A stretch of 64,000 nt of DNA, from NCBI GenBank assembly GCA_050084985.1, contig JBITNC010000002.1:29140001-29204000 (forward strand), read 5' to 3'. Position 1 is the first letter of the stretch. Each line of letters starts with the position of its first letter. The stretch comes from Nageia nagi. Taxonomy: Eukaryota; Pinophyta. Shown here piece by piece: positions 50,331 to 62,991 of this stretch. The position numbers and the translations under genes were made by a program. The notes under the pieces were generated by a model. That model did not search any database, was not told the origin of the DNA, and saw only the letters and a program-made list of their open reading frames with translations.

Positions 50331-50789
50331 ACTAGGGAAGAATTAGTTTAAATTGATGATAAAGTTAACAAGGTTAAAATAGTCCACTTAATAAATGTTA
50401 GTCTAGTCCACAAGTAATTTTGAAGCTTTATGTATTTTTATTTTTCCAATTCAACAGGGTTTAAAGATCAAACTATATATAGAGTATTCATGCTTGTTTA
50501 GATTAAAATCCAAAATAAGCTTGACAGTTAGAGGTGAATGTGGCATAGAGGGATATATCAGTTTAATTTTGAGATGATTAGTTCTTTGAAGCTAAAATCA
50601 TGTATAAGTTTATGGAGATCCTCTAAAACTCTTTTTTTTTATCAATACCAAATTTACCCATTAATAAAAATAAAAAAAATACATAATATGTGTATAATAA
50701 CAAGTGATATATGAAATATCCATACGTGTGCAATCAACAAGTGCAACAAATCTTTTAAAAGATGATAAAAATTCCCAAGAATGCATACT

Positions 50790-50872
50790 TCACTCCCCCT
50801 TAAGGAAAACTTTACCATCCTAAGGGACTTCACTTCCCTTTAAGGATAACTTTATCATCCTAAGGGACTTCC
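50790..50872 (+). repeat. Tandem repeat, about 39 bp unit
   Basis: Two adjacent imperfect copies containing TTCACTCCCCCTTAAGG/TTCACTTCCCTTTAAGG and ACTTTA.CATCCTAAGGGA. Reverse-complemented, the first contains a polypurine-like CCTTAAGGGGGAG followed by TG. Confidence 0.7.
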
Positions 50873-51429
50873 TTAGATTTAAAAGTTGATCTTTGGGAAG
50901 TGAAAATATTAATGGAAGAGATTGTTCAATGCATGTCTTGTGCACTTTGAACACAACCTATTTTATCAAAAATAATTGATGTACAATATTGCAAATGCAA
51001 GATCCCATCAAATATTTTTCCCTAATAAAATATGCTTCAATCTTAATATGCTTTTGTTATGAAGTTGACATCATAACCATTCTCCCCCTTAAGGTTAACT
51101 TTATAAACAAAAGCATGAATATAGTCAAGATCACTTAATCTTACTTGCTTGTCTTAATGTAATCAAGTAATAGTATGAAAATATATCATATATAAGTAAG
51201 CACACACATGCATACTGAACAAAATCAGAAATCTCATTTGCTTTACCATTGGGTGTCCATACATGCAATCCAATTCAACACCCATCAAGTAGATTTTAGT
51301 CACATGCATATGTTTTTTCTTTATTTATGATAGATATGGGAAGAATCATTACCAATACATATTTCTTAAGCATGAAAAATATTTACCAATAAGACCATGT
51401 ACACCTCACTATGTTTTCGCCTCATAGGA

Positions 51430-51784
51430 AACAAGAGGAACTAGAGGGCTTACACAAGTACTGGTATCTAGCCTAATAGATTCTAATTTCTTATTTAGCT
51501 CACTTATTTGTTCAAGAAATTTTTCTTTCTTAGCTATTATCCCATTTTGCTCATCCATGAGCAATTTGAGTGTTTGTTCGCACATCACCCTCTTACTCTT
51601 AAACGTATCACATTATATTCTCATAGCATTTAATTGCTCATGTAAAATCTTATTATCATGTTCCAAAAATGAAGCATTGATCACGACACCTGATGATGAT
51701 CCTTTCCTACCATTGGCTATAGTGGCTTTGTACTTCAATATTATTATGTATATCTCCTCTTGCATTCCGTTCATTCGGGGATAA
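51430..51784 (-). pseudogene. Coiled-coil ORF relic, unknown family
   Basis: The minus strand is open for about 118 codons apart from one TAA: MNGMQEEIYIIILKYKATIA, a Ser/Gly linker, LEHDNKILHEQLNAMRI, the stop, then LLMDEQNGIIAKKEKFLEQI and SELNKKLESIRLD. Heptad-spaced hydrophobic residues predict a coiled coil. It lies upstream (on the same strand) of two polypurine-like tracts at 51086 and 50795, the place where some copia elements carry an extra ORF after pol. No pol is visible nearby, so its origin is uncertain. Confidence 0.35.
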
Positions 51785-52513
51785 CCTTAAGCGTGCTAGA
51801 AACCAGTTCTCCATGATTATTATCATATCATTCAATACAAATGTAGGCCTCTACTCAATGGTCCAAGTTCAGATGCTCAATTAAGCACCACTAATTTATG
51901 TGGAAAATATCCCCAAACACTTTCAACTTGATCCATATTATCTTGCATGGTTAATTCGTACAATGAATCACTACTCTATTGTTTGGCAATAATAATTTAA
52001 TGGCTCATATGGGGTATGATTAATGAGCCTTAAAACCAATTTATCCCTTTAAATTTGTATTGTTTGGTTAGTTTGTGATTTCTTAAGAGTATCTAGTTAT
52101 GGATTCCTTATCAACATTAGGGCCATTTGATCTTAGCGGATGATCATGTTTATTTGATTATCTTGGTGTAGAGGCTCTTCTAGAAGAAACATATCGCATT
52201 TGAAGTATGGGAGGCTTCCTATATTTAGATGGACCTATCTCGAAATACCAATTTTGGGAGTAATACAATGATGAATGTCATTTCTCCATTGGTGTCATCA
52301 TTTGTAGTAAATCAAGTTGAATTACCTATTAATATCAATTTTTACAATCTACCACCTTCTTGTAAGCATCCTTATAGTCATCAGAATGGTGGTAGCTTCT
52401 GTAATTTGCCTCCTCCATGTAAAAGACCCCATGATTGTGAAAATTATAAACCAATTTAGGATATCCTATATAGAAGATCCTTTTTGTGATCAACTTTATA
52501 TTTATTGTCAATT

Positions 52514-53005
52514 TGTTGGAATGTATAATGCATTATTGTAAAGATTTTGTAATAATCTTCTCTGTAAATTCACTAATACTTAAGGGTATCATTTGATACC
52601 TTAAGTATTTAAGTGAATAAGATAATGTAACTTGTCCTACACTCCATGTCATGAGCATGCCCCTTGGGTAAAAGGATGTGCATGTCATGCTTTTGTACAT
52701 TGGGTAAAAGGGTGATCCAAAGAGAAATTTTGGCCTATAAATAGAAGGCTCCCTCTTTGGATCATACACCAATTTGTGGAGTAAAGTTATGCTATAGGAT
52801 AGTGTTTAGGAGATGAGATTAGGAGAATTGTAAGAGACTCATGTTTATGAATGAAGTAAGATCTAGTTAGTGGATGTACTCCTAGTTGGAGGAACCACTA
52901 TACATCATGAGTTATCTTTGTAAGATTATCTTATTTAGGTTACTTAGATGTGAGTTTGAGCTTTCATGAGATCTTGGTAGTTTAGAGTTGTTTATGTTAT
53001 ATTTC
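52514..53005 (+). repeat. 5' LTR of the copia element
   Basis: Begins TGTTGGAATGTATAATGC. It contains an internal palindrome around ATACTTAAGGGTATC, a TATA box (CCTATAAATAGAAGG near 52735) and ends near GTTATATTTCAACA. Confidence 0.88.
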
Positions 53006-53029
53006 AACACCTTCGTTTGTATCAGAGCT

Positions 53030-55860
53030 CCTTGGAGGCTTATCTTCACACCCTTGGTGTGGAGCTCTTCTTCTTGGTGTTCATCTCTTCATTTCATTGT
53101 TGAGGTAAAATTCAAGATAAGGTATAATTTTTTTTTTTGAAGATTATTTTTTGTAATACTAACACATGCTAGTTCTTTTTTTTTGTAATTTTTTTTCATA
53201 TATAGTAATATAATGCACTTGTGGTTTATACTAACATTCCTTATGTTAGTTACAACTTTTGTTTGCAAAAATGTTCTACATATATTGCTATAATGGCTAA
53301 CAAAATTGCAATAAGATATAATTTTTGTAGCTTACCATCTTTTTACTTGCAATTTTTTTTACAAATTGCTTATTAAGATTGCTACAATTTTTTGTTAAAT
53401 TGAAATGTTTTCTTTTAATATATATACAACACTTTATTACAAAGATGTATATAATTCTTTACCTTTTTTTTCCTACTCTAAATAAAAGAAGGATGGGCTT
53501 TAAACACTTGATGATAGAATTTTTTTATATATAAACCTTTTTTTGGTAAGAAATTACAATGTTTATAGTTGAAATATAATTTTACAAAAATTACATTATT
53601 TTCCCATAAACTCATAATCATATTAAAAAAAAAAAAAAAACTTTTTTGGCAACCCTTTGTGACTGTTGCAATGTTCAGAGGGAAAAGAGAATAATCGAGT
53701 TGGCATACTTTATGCCCTCGCACGCCTTTAAGCCCCTCATGTACCTTTTTTTCCCTTTTATCTTTTGCCACAACACTCGTAACTTTCCCATCATTTAGGG
53801 CAACAAAGGAGGGGGGTTCATTGCCAGTTGGGTGTCTCCCTTGTAGCTCCCACTCCTCTATCAATGCCTCTCACTTCGTGGCTACTCCACCATGCCTCCT
53901 ATCTTCGTTGTGACCTTTGCGGCACCTCCTGCTTGCTCTCCTTGTTAGTGACCTCCACCAACCATTCTTTGCCTTCTTTGAACTAGTGTGTTAGGGTGGT
54001 CTCTAGATCTTTCCCTCAAGGTGGCATGTATTGGGTGGCATTTTATGGATTGGATCCTTTTCTTACTATCCTCCTCATGTCTATTCTTTGGTGGTGGCTT
54101 GGTGGTGGCCTGGTGGCATTTCTTTATACTTTGGCCCTCTTCCCTCTCGTCTTGTGCCACCCTCCTTTCTCCCTTATCGCTTGCAACCTTTCCATGGGCT
54201 CCTTTTGTTCAACACGTGTCTTGCTTAATAAAATAATTCAACCTTCTCTAAGGCTTTTTTTTTGCCTTTTTTTTTACAAGCAACTTCCTTCTTCTCATTA
54301 TGACTTGCTATGCATGGAGTAAAAATGAAAGAAAATCATTAAATTGGGTTGTTGAATTTAATTCATTTGGGTTGAATGTAGGCTTAATATGTCATATTAA
54401 ATGCATAAAGTGGAGTGTAGATTTCTCCCTTCATTTATTTTTGTGGTTAAGTAATGATGACTTATTTATGTTGTCTACTTGAAGAATCATTAATTAGTAT
54501 GATAATTTTTTTTAAGATAAACATGATTTTTTTTCTAAGGTATCTTTTTTTACCTAAGTATCTTTTGATATTTTCATGTTGCCTACAAGTTTTTAAGTAA
54601 ACAAAAGGGAGGGAATACTACTTTAATTAAGGAAAAATAGAGCATATTCACTTTAAATTAGAATGGAGGTCTACTTAGAATTTTTTTTAGCATGCAAAAT
54701 ACTTTTAAATGATAAAGTTAAGCTAAGTATGCTATCTTAAGGAGTACAAATTTAAGTAAAAAGGGGGAATTTGTATGAATTTTTTTACTTAAAGTTTAAT
54801 GCATGTTGCTTATATAATTTTTAAGTTAATAATGCATGTTTTAGAACTTAAATTTTTATAATGCATGCTTATGATTAGTACTTATGCTTAGTACTTAAAC
54901 TTTTAAAATGATGCATGCTTATTCTTAGTGCTTAAATTCTTTTAAGTTAATAATGCATTGTTAGGGCTTAATTTAAATGCTTAGGACTTAGATTTTTTAA
55001 ATCAATGATGCATGCTTATTATTTAAAAATTTACGATGCAATTTACTTCCTTATGCAAAATGGACTTATGCAAAATTAAGAATGATGTAAAGATGTCCTT
55101 TAGGGGTTGGCAAACAAAACCCATTGGACATTTAGATTTCAAATCTTGAATGGATGATATTTTTGCTTATACTTTTTTACTTCATATTTCACATATTGAT
55201 TTATTTGCTTATGCAAATAAAAATGCAAACATTGAAATCAGCAACCCCTAAAATAAACAAATCGGTATGTACATTCCACAACATGACTTGTTTGGGGAGC
55301 CATGAGGTGAGGACAGGCAGACTGGAGCCTTTAAGTCTAACGATCTAAATAGTGAAAAATTCATACTTCTCAATTGCCCTTAAATCCTATATTGGTTTGG
55401 ACATAACTCCAATAGGTGGACAAGCATATGTGTAGTGATACCACATGTACACATATCCATTCAGGGATTATCTTGATAACCTAAGAGGATAACTTGAAAC
55501 CTAATCAAGATTAATAATTTGATCAATACAATAAACGTTATAACCTTAGAAAATAGTAAGTACTTCTTGTGAGAAAATATAATACTAACCAAGGTGAACT
55601 GGTTGAGGATTGGTAGTACTTGGGCTCCTCTTGTGTGGGCATCTAGGTGAAGGCCTAATTTTATACAAAAAAAATAAGCTTCAATAATGTCACTCTATAT
55701 CTACAGTTCTTAAGATGAGAAATGTATTTGGGTACATGGATTATTATTTGAGTTGTATATTTAGTTAATTAAATGTAACATGTATTACTTATTTTGTTAA
55801 AACTTAACATATAATGTTATTTTTTGAACCACATGTTTATTATTTTTTCACATTCTTATG
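53030..55860 (+). other. Long non-coding leader of the copia element
   Basis: Contains T-rich DNA (53100-53480), an A-run of about 18 (53624-53641), a pyrimidine-rich, G/C-richer segment with CCTCC words (53690-54240), and degenerate repeats of a unit with AATGCATG and CTTAAA words (54790-55030). No protein domain is seen. Part of it may be a separate nested insertion: the A-run next to the compositional switch at about 53640 suggests one. Confidence 0.45.
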
Positions 55861-55866
55861 TAGCAA

Positions 55867-58800
55867 ATGGAAGACTCTTTTTTATCCAAACATATTCTTG
55901 ACTATTCCAACTTTGGTATTTGGGAACCTCGAATGAGAGTTGAATTGCAAGCAAAGAAGCTTTTGTAAATAGTGAATGAGAACCTTGTATCTCCTACATA
56001 TGAGAAGGCACTAGAAGCTTATAACATGAGGAATGAGTTAGCAACCTCCATGATCTTCTGTGCAATTTTAGATGATGTGCTTCTGATAATTTTCTCTTCA
56101 ACTTTGGTAAAAGAACTTTGGGATAAGCTTAAACAAATCTACTTTGGTTCAAAGTTTTCAAAAAAGTTTACCATTATCCAAAAATTACTTCAATCTCATC
56201 AAGGGGAAGATGAAAATGTAGCTATCTATTTAAATAAAATCATTGACCTTAAGATCCAACTTATTGCTTATGGGTGTAATTGGATCAATGATGAGTTCAT
56301 GGTCTTTATCATTTTTTAAAGTCTTTTTTCAAAATTTGGTAACTTTGTGATATTTATGGAAATAAGGTTTGATGATGAAGAAGTCTTCTCCCTTGAGAAT
56401 CTTTCTAGGCTCCTTTTGAAGCATGTGAAAATCTTTAATAAAAAGGTGTTGATTTCTTCTCCTAAGGATAATAGCGTTACTCTTGGAGCAACCAAAATTC
56501 CTTTAAAAAAAAAGTTCAACCATTAAAAGAAATCTTATCCTTCTTCTTCTAAAAGGTTTGAAATAAAAAGAAATGGAAACAACAATGGTAATAACAATAG
56601 CAGCAGAAATAATGAAAATAACAACCACTTCAAGCAAAGCAAACAATCCAAATCGTAAGATAAAATTTGATGGAAATTGTAACTATTATGGCATCCAAGG
56701 TCACAAAGAAGTTGATTGCTACAAAAAGAAACTGGAAAAGAACAAAAGCAATGGAAATGTAAAGAATTTCAAAAGAAAGAAGAATATTCAAGCTGGTTCT
56801 GCTGCGATGCTCTACTCTATGTCTCACACTTTTTCGTCTAATTAGATTGTTGATTTTGGTTACACTAATCACCTATGCTTTGAAAAAGATAAGTTTAAAA
56901 ACTTTTATAAATATAAGAAAGATGCAATTGTGATAGGTGATAACTCTATCTTTGAAGTCCAAGAAATTGAGTGTCTTGATTCATAGGAAGGTTCTTGAAA
57001 ATGTGCTTTATATTCCTAAGCTAAGGATGAACCTTCTCTCTGTGATCCAAGTTGCAAGAAAAGGGTGCTCTTTTGAGTTTGACTCTCAATCCGGATGCAT
57101 TAGAAAAGGACTTACCACATTGGTTAAAGGGTCAGTGAAAGATGATCTCTACATTATGGATTAAGTTCTATGAAAGATGTGTTTTGCTACAAGTGTGTGT
57201 TTTAGAGGTAGTATTTGGCACCATCATTTAGGGTACCTTAACAATAAGAGTATTCAAGTCATGAAACACTAAGAACTTGTAAAAGGTTTACATTTTATTT
57301 TGCTTTCAATTGGTCTATGTGAGAAGTGCATCCTTGATAAGATGAATAGATAAAAGTTTGAAAAGGATAAGGTAATAAGAGCATCTCAACCTCTTCAACA
57401 TATGCATTAAGATTTGATAGGTCCATTTCAAACTAAGTCCCTTAGAAGAGCATCTTACGTCTTGACCTTCATCGATGACTTCAGTAGGATTACTTTTGGC
57501 TATCTACTTGAGCATAAGGATCAAACATTTAAGAGTTTTAAGAATTTTAAAACCTTAGTTAAAAATCAAACTAACCTTAAAATTAAGATGTTGAGATCAA
57601 ATAATGAAGGAGAATATAATAGCAATGAGTTCAATGAATTTTATGCAAAGTATGGAATCAAAAGGCAATTTATGATTTCTTACACTCCTTAATAGAACGA
57701 TGTTATCGAAAGAAAAAAGAAGATAATTATAGAAATGGCTAGATGCATGTTGGGTAATCTTTTTAGTTTCTTTTGAGGTGAAGCTATGAGCATTGCTATT
57801 TACACCTTGAATAGGTGTCCCATAAAAATCGCTCAGGGTAAAACTCCTTTTAAGATGTGATCATAAAGAAAATCTAACATTTCTCACCTTAGGGTGTTTG
57901 GTTGTGAAGCATTTTCTTATATTATTTTTGAGAAAAAGAAGTTGAATAAAAAAGCTAAAAATGCATCTTTATGGGTTATGATAGTCACAATAGAGGTTAC
58001 AAGCTCTACTCTCCATCCTACAAAGCAATGTTCGTTGAATTTCTTGAATAATTTATTTCTAATGAGGATGTGAATGATCCAGAGAACTCTTTAGTAGCAC
58101 CTAGCTGGTTGGATATTGATGTAGACAAGTCATCTTAAGACTAAAATTCTCCAACATAAAGGGTAATAAGGAGCATGACCTTGAACAAATCTTTATTTGC
58201 CAAGATTGACAACAAGCATGAGCCCTCAACCTTCAAAGAAGCTTCTAAGCACAAGTGATGGATGGAAGCCATGAAAGTGAAGTATGAGGCATTTATGAAA
58301 AATAAAACTTAGGATTTGGTTCTTTATCTCAGTGAGAATAATGTGATTAATAATAAATGGATCTACAAGATCAAGTTCAATTCTGTTGGGGATATTAAAA
58401 AATACAAGGCAAGGTTAGTAGCCAAAGGTTTTGCTTAGAAATACGATGTAGATTATGAAGAAACCTTTGCTCCTGTAGTAAAGATACCTAATGTGAGAAT
58501 TATTATTGCTCTTTCTGCAACTCAAATATGGAATGTTTTTCAACTTGATGTTAAGAGTGCATTTCTCAATGGTGACTTAGATATGGAAATCTTCATGAAT
58601 CAACTAGAAGGGTTTATTGTGAAAGGTAAAGAGTCGTTTATGTGCAAGTTAAAGAAGCCATCGTATGGACTTAAGCAAGCACCTAGAGCCTAGTATAGAA
58701 AGATTTCATAGTACTTTTTAGACATTAATTTCTCCAAGTATTTTTCTGACTCCAATCTATATGTGCTCAATCAAAAAAAAATTTGGTCTTGATTCTCTTT

Positions 58801-59763
58801 TATGTGGATGATCTTCTGATAACTGAAAATAATGATGAAATTATTCAAGAGTGGATATCTAAACTTAAGGTAACATTTCAAATGATTGATCTTGATCTCT
58901 TGCATTATTATCTTAGAATGTAAGTGTATCAATACAAAGAATGTACTTATCTCAATCAATCTAAATATAAATCATACATCTTGTAGAAGTTTAGAATGGA
59001 GAAGTGTAGATATGCTATGATCCCAATCTCTCTTGGAATTATTATTTCTTTGAGTTCCAACTCTTAGTTAGCTGATGTTATAGCTTATAGGTAATTAATT
59101 GGTAGTCTTCTATATTTGACTATATCCGAACTAGAAATTACCTTTGTAGTGAATCTAATAGCACGATTCATACAAAAACCATATGTTAAGCACCTCAATG
59201 CTATTAAGCAAATCTTGAGCTATGTTGCAAGGATGAAAGATCTTACTCTCAAGTATTCTAAGTTGCCTTCCTTTTTTCCCTTAGGGTTCTCAAATTCTGA
59301 TTATGGAGGAGATAGAGATGATAGAAAATCAACCTCTACGTATATTTTTAGCATTGGTTCAAGTGCTATCTCTTGGGCTTTCAAGCAATAGCCTACTATT
59401 CTCTTTCCACCATAGAAGCCAAAAATCGATCCATGTCTGTTATAATCTAAAAAGTTATTTGGTTAAGGCATTTTCTGAAAGAAATTGGATATGAGCAACC
59501 TAGCCCATCTTTGATTTCTTCAGATAATTAGTTGGCTATTTTTTGGATAAAAATCTTGTGTTCCATCAGAGAACAAAACATGTGAAAATCTAAGCACATT
59601 TTATCAAGGAGAAAGTTCCTGATGGCATCATACACCTAGAGTATTGTCCATCCACCTTGAACTATGGTAATTTATTCACCAAACCCCTCTTCGAAGCTTA
59701 GTTCTATAAACTTAGGGATGCTATCGGGTTGGTGAAGTTACCCTCAAAGGAGAGTAAAGTTTG
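55867..59763 (+). pseudogene. Copia gag-pol, broken by stops and frameshifts
   Basis: Gag starts at ATG 55867 (MEDSFLSKHILDYSNFGIWE) and contains LWDKLKQIYFGSKFSKKF. The zinc knuckle (56676-56724) reads CNYYGIQGHKEVDC, so its second Cys is Tyr. The protease relic at about 56848 has DFG in place of DSG. Integrase: WHHHLGYLNNKS (57215), CEKC, DLIGPF (57411) and FIDDFSR (57468). RT: YKARLVAKGF, QLDVKSAFLNGDL (58540) and FYVDDLLI (58797-58821). RNase H: SDYGGDRDDRKSTS (59296). The C-terminal end has CPSTLNYGNLFTKPL. Many stops stand where relatives have Gln or Trp. It could not make a working polyprotein. Confidence 0.88.
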
Positions 59764-60469
59764 AATTCTTATGTTGAATTCATATTTGTGATAACAACTT
59801 CATCTTTAGAAGGATTTTGTGTTGTATAGTGTTGATTTTGTTATACACCTTCATGATAAATTCACTCTGCATGAGGAACTTGTATAAAGTTTTAGAGCAA
59901 AAAGATTAGTCAATCTAGCACTGTTTAGTTATCCATGTGTGAGGAACTCATGTGTTTTTTGGTATAGTTCAATTATCCATATGTGAGAAACTCGTATGTG
60001 CATGCTCTATTTTGTAATGATAATCAACACATATTTTATATACAACAGGTGACTATGAGTTTTGTGGCTTGGCATCTTTGTGATGACTTATAGTGCACCA
60101 TTGATCACTTTATGATGGCATTTATTTGATTCATCTATTCTTGTTGATATGAATATGTTACATTTAACTAATCTTATTATTTGAGTTGCTTATGATCTAC
60201 AAGTTCCTTTGAGATTGTAGGTTACTTTCAATATGCAGGTTTTTGGAGACTCTTCATAACTTCCAATTGGATGACTGCTTCATGTACATTGAAACTAGTT
60301 ATGGTTAATGATTGTATTTGGCAAAGTAGTGACTCTCAAACTAGATCTTTCTTACTTCATAAATATGTAAAAAGTTCTCATCTTCATTGTATCTATTTGG
60401 AGGAGAACTCTTTTACTTTCTCTTTCTTCTCTCTTATACACTTTATCCCAATATTGCATTAAGGGGGAG

Positions 60470-60956
60470 TGTTGGAATGTATAACGCATTATTGTAAAGG
60501 TTTTGTAATAATCTTCTATGTAAGTTCACTAATACTTAAAGGAATCATTTGATACCTTAAGTATTTAAGTGAATATGATAATGTAACTTATCCTACACTC
60601 CATGTCATGAGCATGGCCCTTGGGTAAAATGATGAGCATGTCATGCTTTTGTACATTGGATTAAAAGGTGATTCAAAAAGGGATTTTGGCCTATAAATAA
60701 AAGGCTCCTTTTTTGTGATCACACACCTAATTGTAAAGTTATGCTATAGGATAGTGTTTAGGAGAAAAGTTTAAAAGGATTGTAAGAGATTCATGTTTGT
60801 GAATGAAGTGAGATCTAGTTAGTGGATGTACTCCTAGTTGGAGGAACCACTTACAACTTGTGTTATCTTTGTAAGATTGCTTTGTTAGTTTGTTAGATGT
60901 GTATTGGAAGCTTTCATGTAATCTTGAAAGTTTAGAGTTGTTCATGTTATAGTTCA
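60470..60956 (+). repeat. 3' LTR of the copia element
   Basis: Begins TGTTGGAATGTATAACGC after the polypurine tract, with the TATA box CCTATAAATAAAAGG near 60690. It aligns along its length to the 5' LTR. Confidence 0.88.
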
Positions 60957-60964
60957 ATTCTCTC

Positions 60965-61990
60965 ACTCGTTAAGTATTCTACTCATGTTATTATATATCT
61001 TGCTCCAATACATTGTCCTAATGGTGAAATCAATCCAATAAAATCAATGGCCCATTTTTGAAATGGTAATATAGGTAACATTAGTTCCAAAGGTGGTTCA
61101 TCTCTAATCAAAGGTCGCCCAAGTTATTAACGTACATTTCAACTCTTAGCAAATTTGTGAGTGCCTTGATGAAGGACACCAAAGCCCATATTGCAATATC
61201 TTTTTGTTTGTTAGATCACCATTAAATTGTCCTCTAACCACATCTTCATGTGTTTCTCTTAAGATATCCTAATGTGTTTCAAAATAACTTGTCTAATTAC
61301 TTCATCCATTTCTATCTTGTATAATTAACCAAAAATGATGGTGTAAGGCATTACTAATGTCCTTTGTTCCTTTAGTGATAATCCCTCAAGGAATTGTCCT
61401 ATTGTTAAAAATATCGTAATATCTTGTAAATCATCATGAGCAACTTCAATTTGAAATAAATGAGCCCCTGAAAGATCATCATCGATTTTAGATATTTCAC
61501 CAATTTCTATTTAAGATAGCATATCTAAAATGTTATTTAAATTTCTTGGTTTGATGATAATCTTGAATTAAAATTCCTCAAATAGAAGTAGCCAATGACA
61601 AATTCATCCTTAGTTCACTAGTTTGTTCAAAGGGTATCTTAAAGCTTCATGATTTGCAAGGAAAGTAAAGGTGGGTGCTAGGAGGTAGTGGTAAAACTTT
61701 TGTAGAGCATAAACCATTACTAGTGTTTGGTTATTGTATAGTTTTTTCAATAATCACCATCTTAATACAAGTAAAGTATATACAATGATCAATATTTCCA
61801 TTGCTAAATTGTGCTAGTATGGTGTCGATGGTGATAAAACTAACATTTATGTGAACATGAAATTCTTTAGTCCAATCAGGTAAGATTAGTATTGGGTCTC
61901 AAATAACTTTAAATTTAATAATTCAAAATTTATCTAGCATTTTTTTTGTCAAAGGTAAATTTATATTAACAGTGGTTTTTTGGATAAGTG
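60965..61990 (-). mobile_element. Ty3/gypsy RNase H-integrase relic
   Basis: On the minus strand, from about 61720 down: an RNase H end with KFYHYLLAPTFTFLANHEAL and RICHWLLLFEEFNFKIIIKP (frames shift between), then an integrase zinc-binding region (about 61080-61280, HEDVVRGQFNGDLTNKKILQ and HQGTHKFAK), then the start of the catalytic core (61010-61075, KWAIDFIGLISPLGQCIGAR) and YIIT..VEYLT, where the copia 3' LTR begins. The rest of the integrase does not reappear on the other side of the copia element. RT and LTRs are not visible. Confidence 0.75.
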
Positions 61991-62306
61991 CCAAAAACTT
62001 GTCTTATAAAAATTCATCATGATATATCATTAAGTATGTGATAATCAACATTAGCCTACATCTCACTTCCACACTCAGAAGGAGTATCCATCCATCTATG
62101 AGAACCAAACAAATAGTATAGATCAGTAACATAAGCAAAACTATCCATCTCTAGGTTCTATCTTTCCTTGGTCGTAGTATTCTTGATCTTGTCCAAGAAA
62201 TCCCACCTAGTCTTGATTATGTTTTCTTGTAGATCAGGCTTATTAACTAGCGAGATAACCTCCAAAAGCCTCTTGATGGTTGTTCTCATTATGTGCAGCT
62301 TCCTCA

Positions 62307-62991
62307 ATCTTTCTCTTGGCTCATGATCGTCATCATAAAGGCATCTAATAGTTTGGAGTACTGCATGAGGCCATTAGAAATTTGCAACAAAGAAACCAGC
62401 CTGTGGGGGTAGAAAGTAACTAAACTTTCTTTTTTTTCCACTCCCTGCTTCTCTTCATGTTGGTCCTCTGAATCAGATAGGATTGTGTTATTAAGATGAT
62501 TCCTTCGATGGAGTTGTGCCTCACTTTCAACCTCACCTAAGGAGGCTAGGACCTCCACCACATCCCCAATTGAATCCTTTGAATCAGAGGAAAGGATAAC
62601 TGTAGCAAGGGGTATAGAGGGCGAAAAAGGGGGCAGGTGGCTTGAAAAAGGAGCTGCTTGAGCCGAGTAAGAAGTAATCGCTTGAGGAGGTGATGGGGAA
62701 GGTGGGGGTGGAGGAGAAGGAAAGGGTGGTAGTGGTTTATGAGGATGTTTGATATTTTTGGAATTTCAATACAAAAAGCTTATGATGAAGGGGGAGTGCT
62801 CATCAAAAGGCACTCAATATGTTTTTGCAGGAAGCAAATTTGATAGGGGACAACCCACATACAGAGTGGAATGATCCGAAAATGGATGCATTAAAATGTG
62901 AAAAATAAAACTCCTCTTTTATATATTTATGTGTTCTATAATAAAGTCCTCTTCTCCACGATTCCAACACTTCAAATGGCAAAAAAAACAA
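62307..62991 (-). pseudogene. Proline-rich ORF relic, unknown
   Basis: The minus strand is open for 153 codons from about 62765 to a stop at 62304. It has a Pro/Ser-rich start (PSPPPPPSPSPPQAITSYSA), then DSKDSIGDVVEVLASLGEVE and a helical end (LLQISNGLMQYSKLLDAFMM). Upstream in a different frame, 62803-62991 reads FYFSHFNASIFGSFHSVCGL and SPIKFASCKNILSAF, which looks like the preceding part of the same protein after a frameshift. I do not recognise the family. A retroelement or transposon-borne ORF is most likely given the context. Confidence 0.35.

Larger units (their letters stand above)
52514..60956 (+). mobile_element. Ty1/copia retrotransposon with both LTRs, degenerate
   Basis: Two LTRs of about 490 bp (52514-about 53005 and 60470-about 60956) differ on the order of 10% by eye. 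A primer-binding-like TTGTATCAGAGC (53017-53028) resembles the initiator-tRNA-Met site. AAGGGGGAG (60461-60469) is the polypurine tract directly before the 3' LTR. Gag-pol runs 55867-59763 in the copia order protease, integrase, RT, RNase H. CAATT occurs at 52509-52513 and again at 60955-60959, a candidate target duplication, though the LTR end is ambiguous by a few bases. The leader before gag is unusually long at about 2.85 kb. Confidence 0.9.

Noticed and set aside
53478-53864. Minus-strand 128-codon ORF in the copia leader
   Set aside because: It includes a Phe run from the A-tract and no motif; low-complexity chance ORF.
62803-62991. A functional gene starting MFFLPFEVLESW
   Set aside because: Short, frameshifted relative to its apparent continuation, and without promoter or splice evidence.
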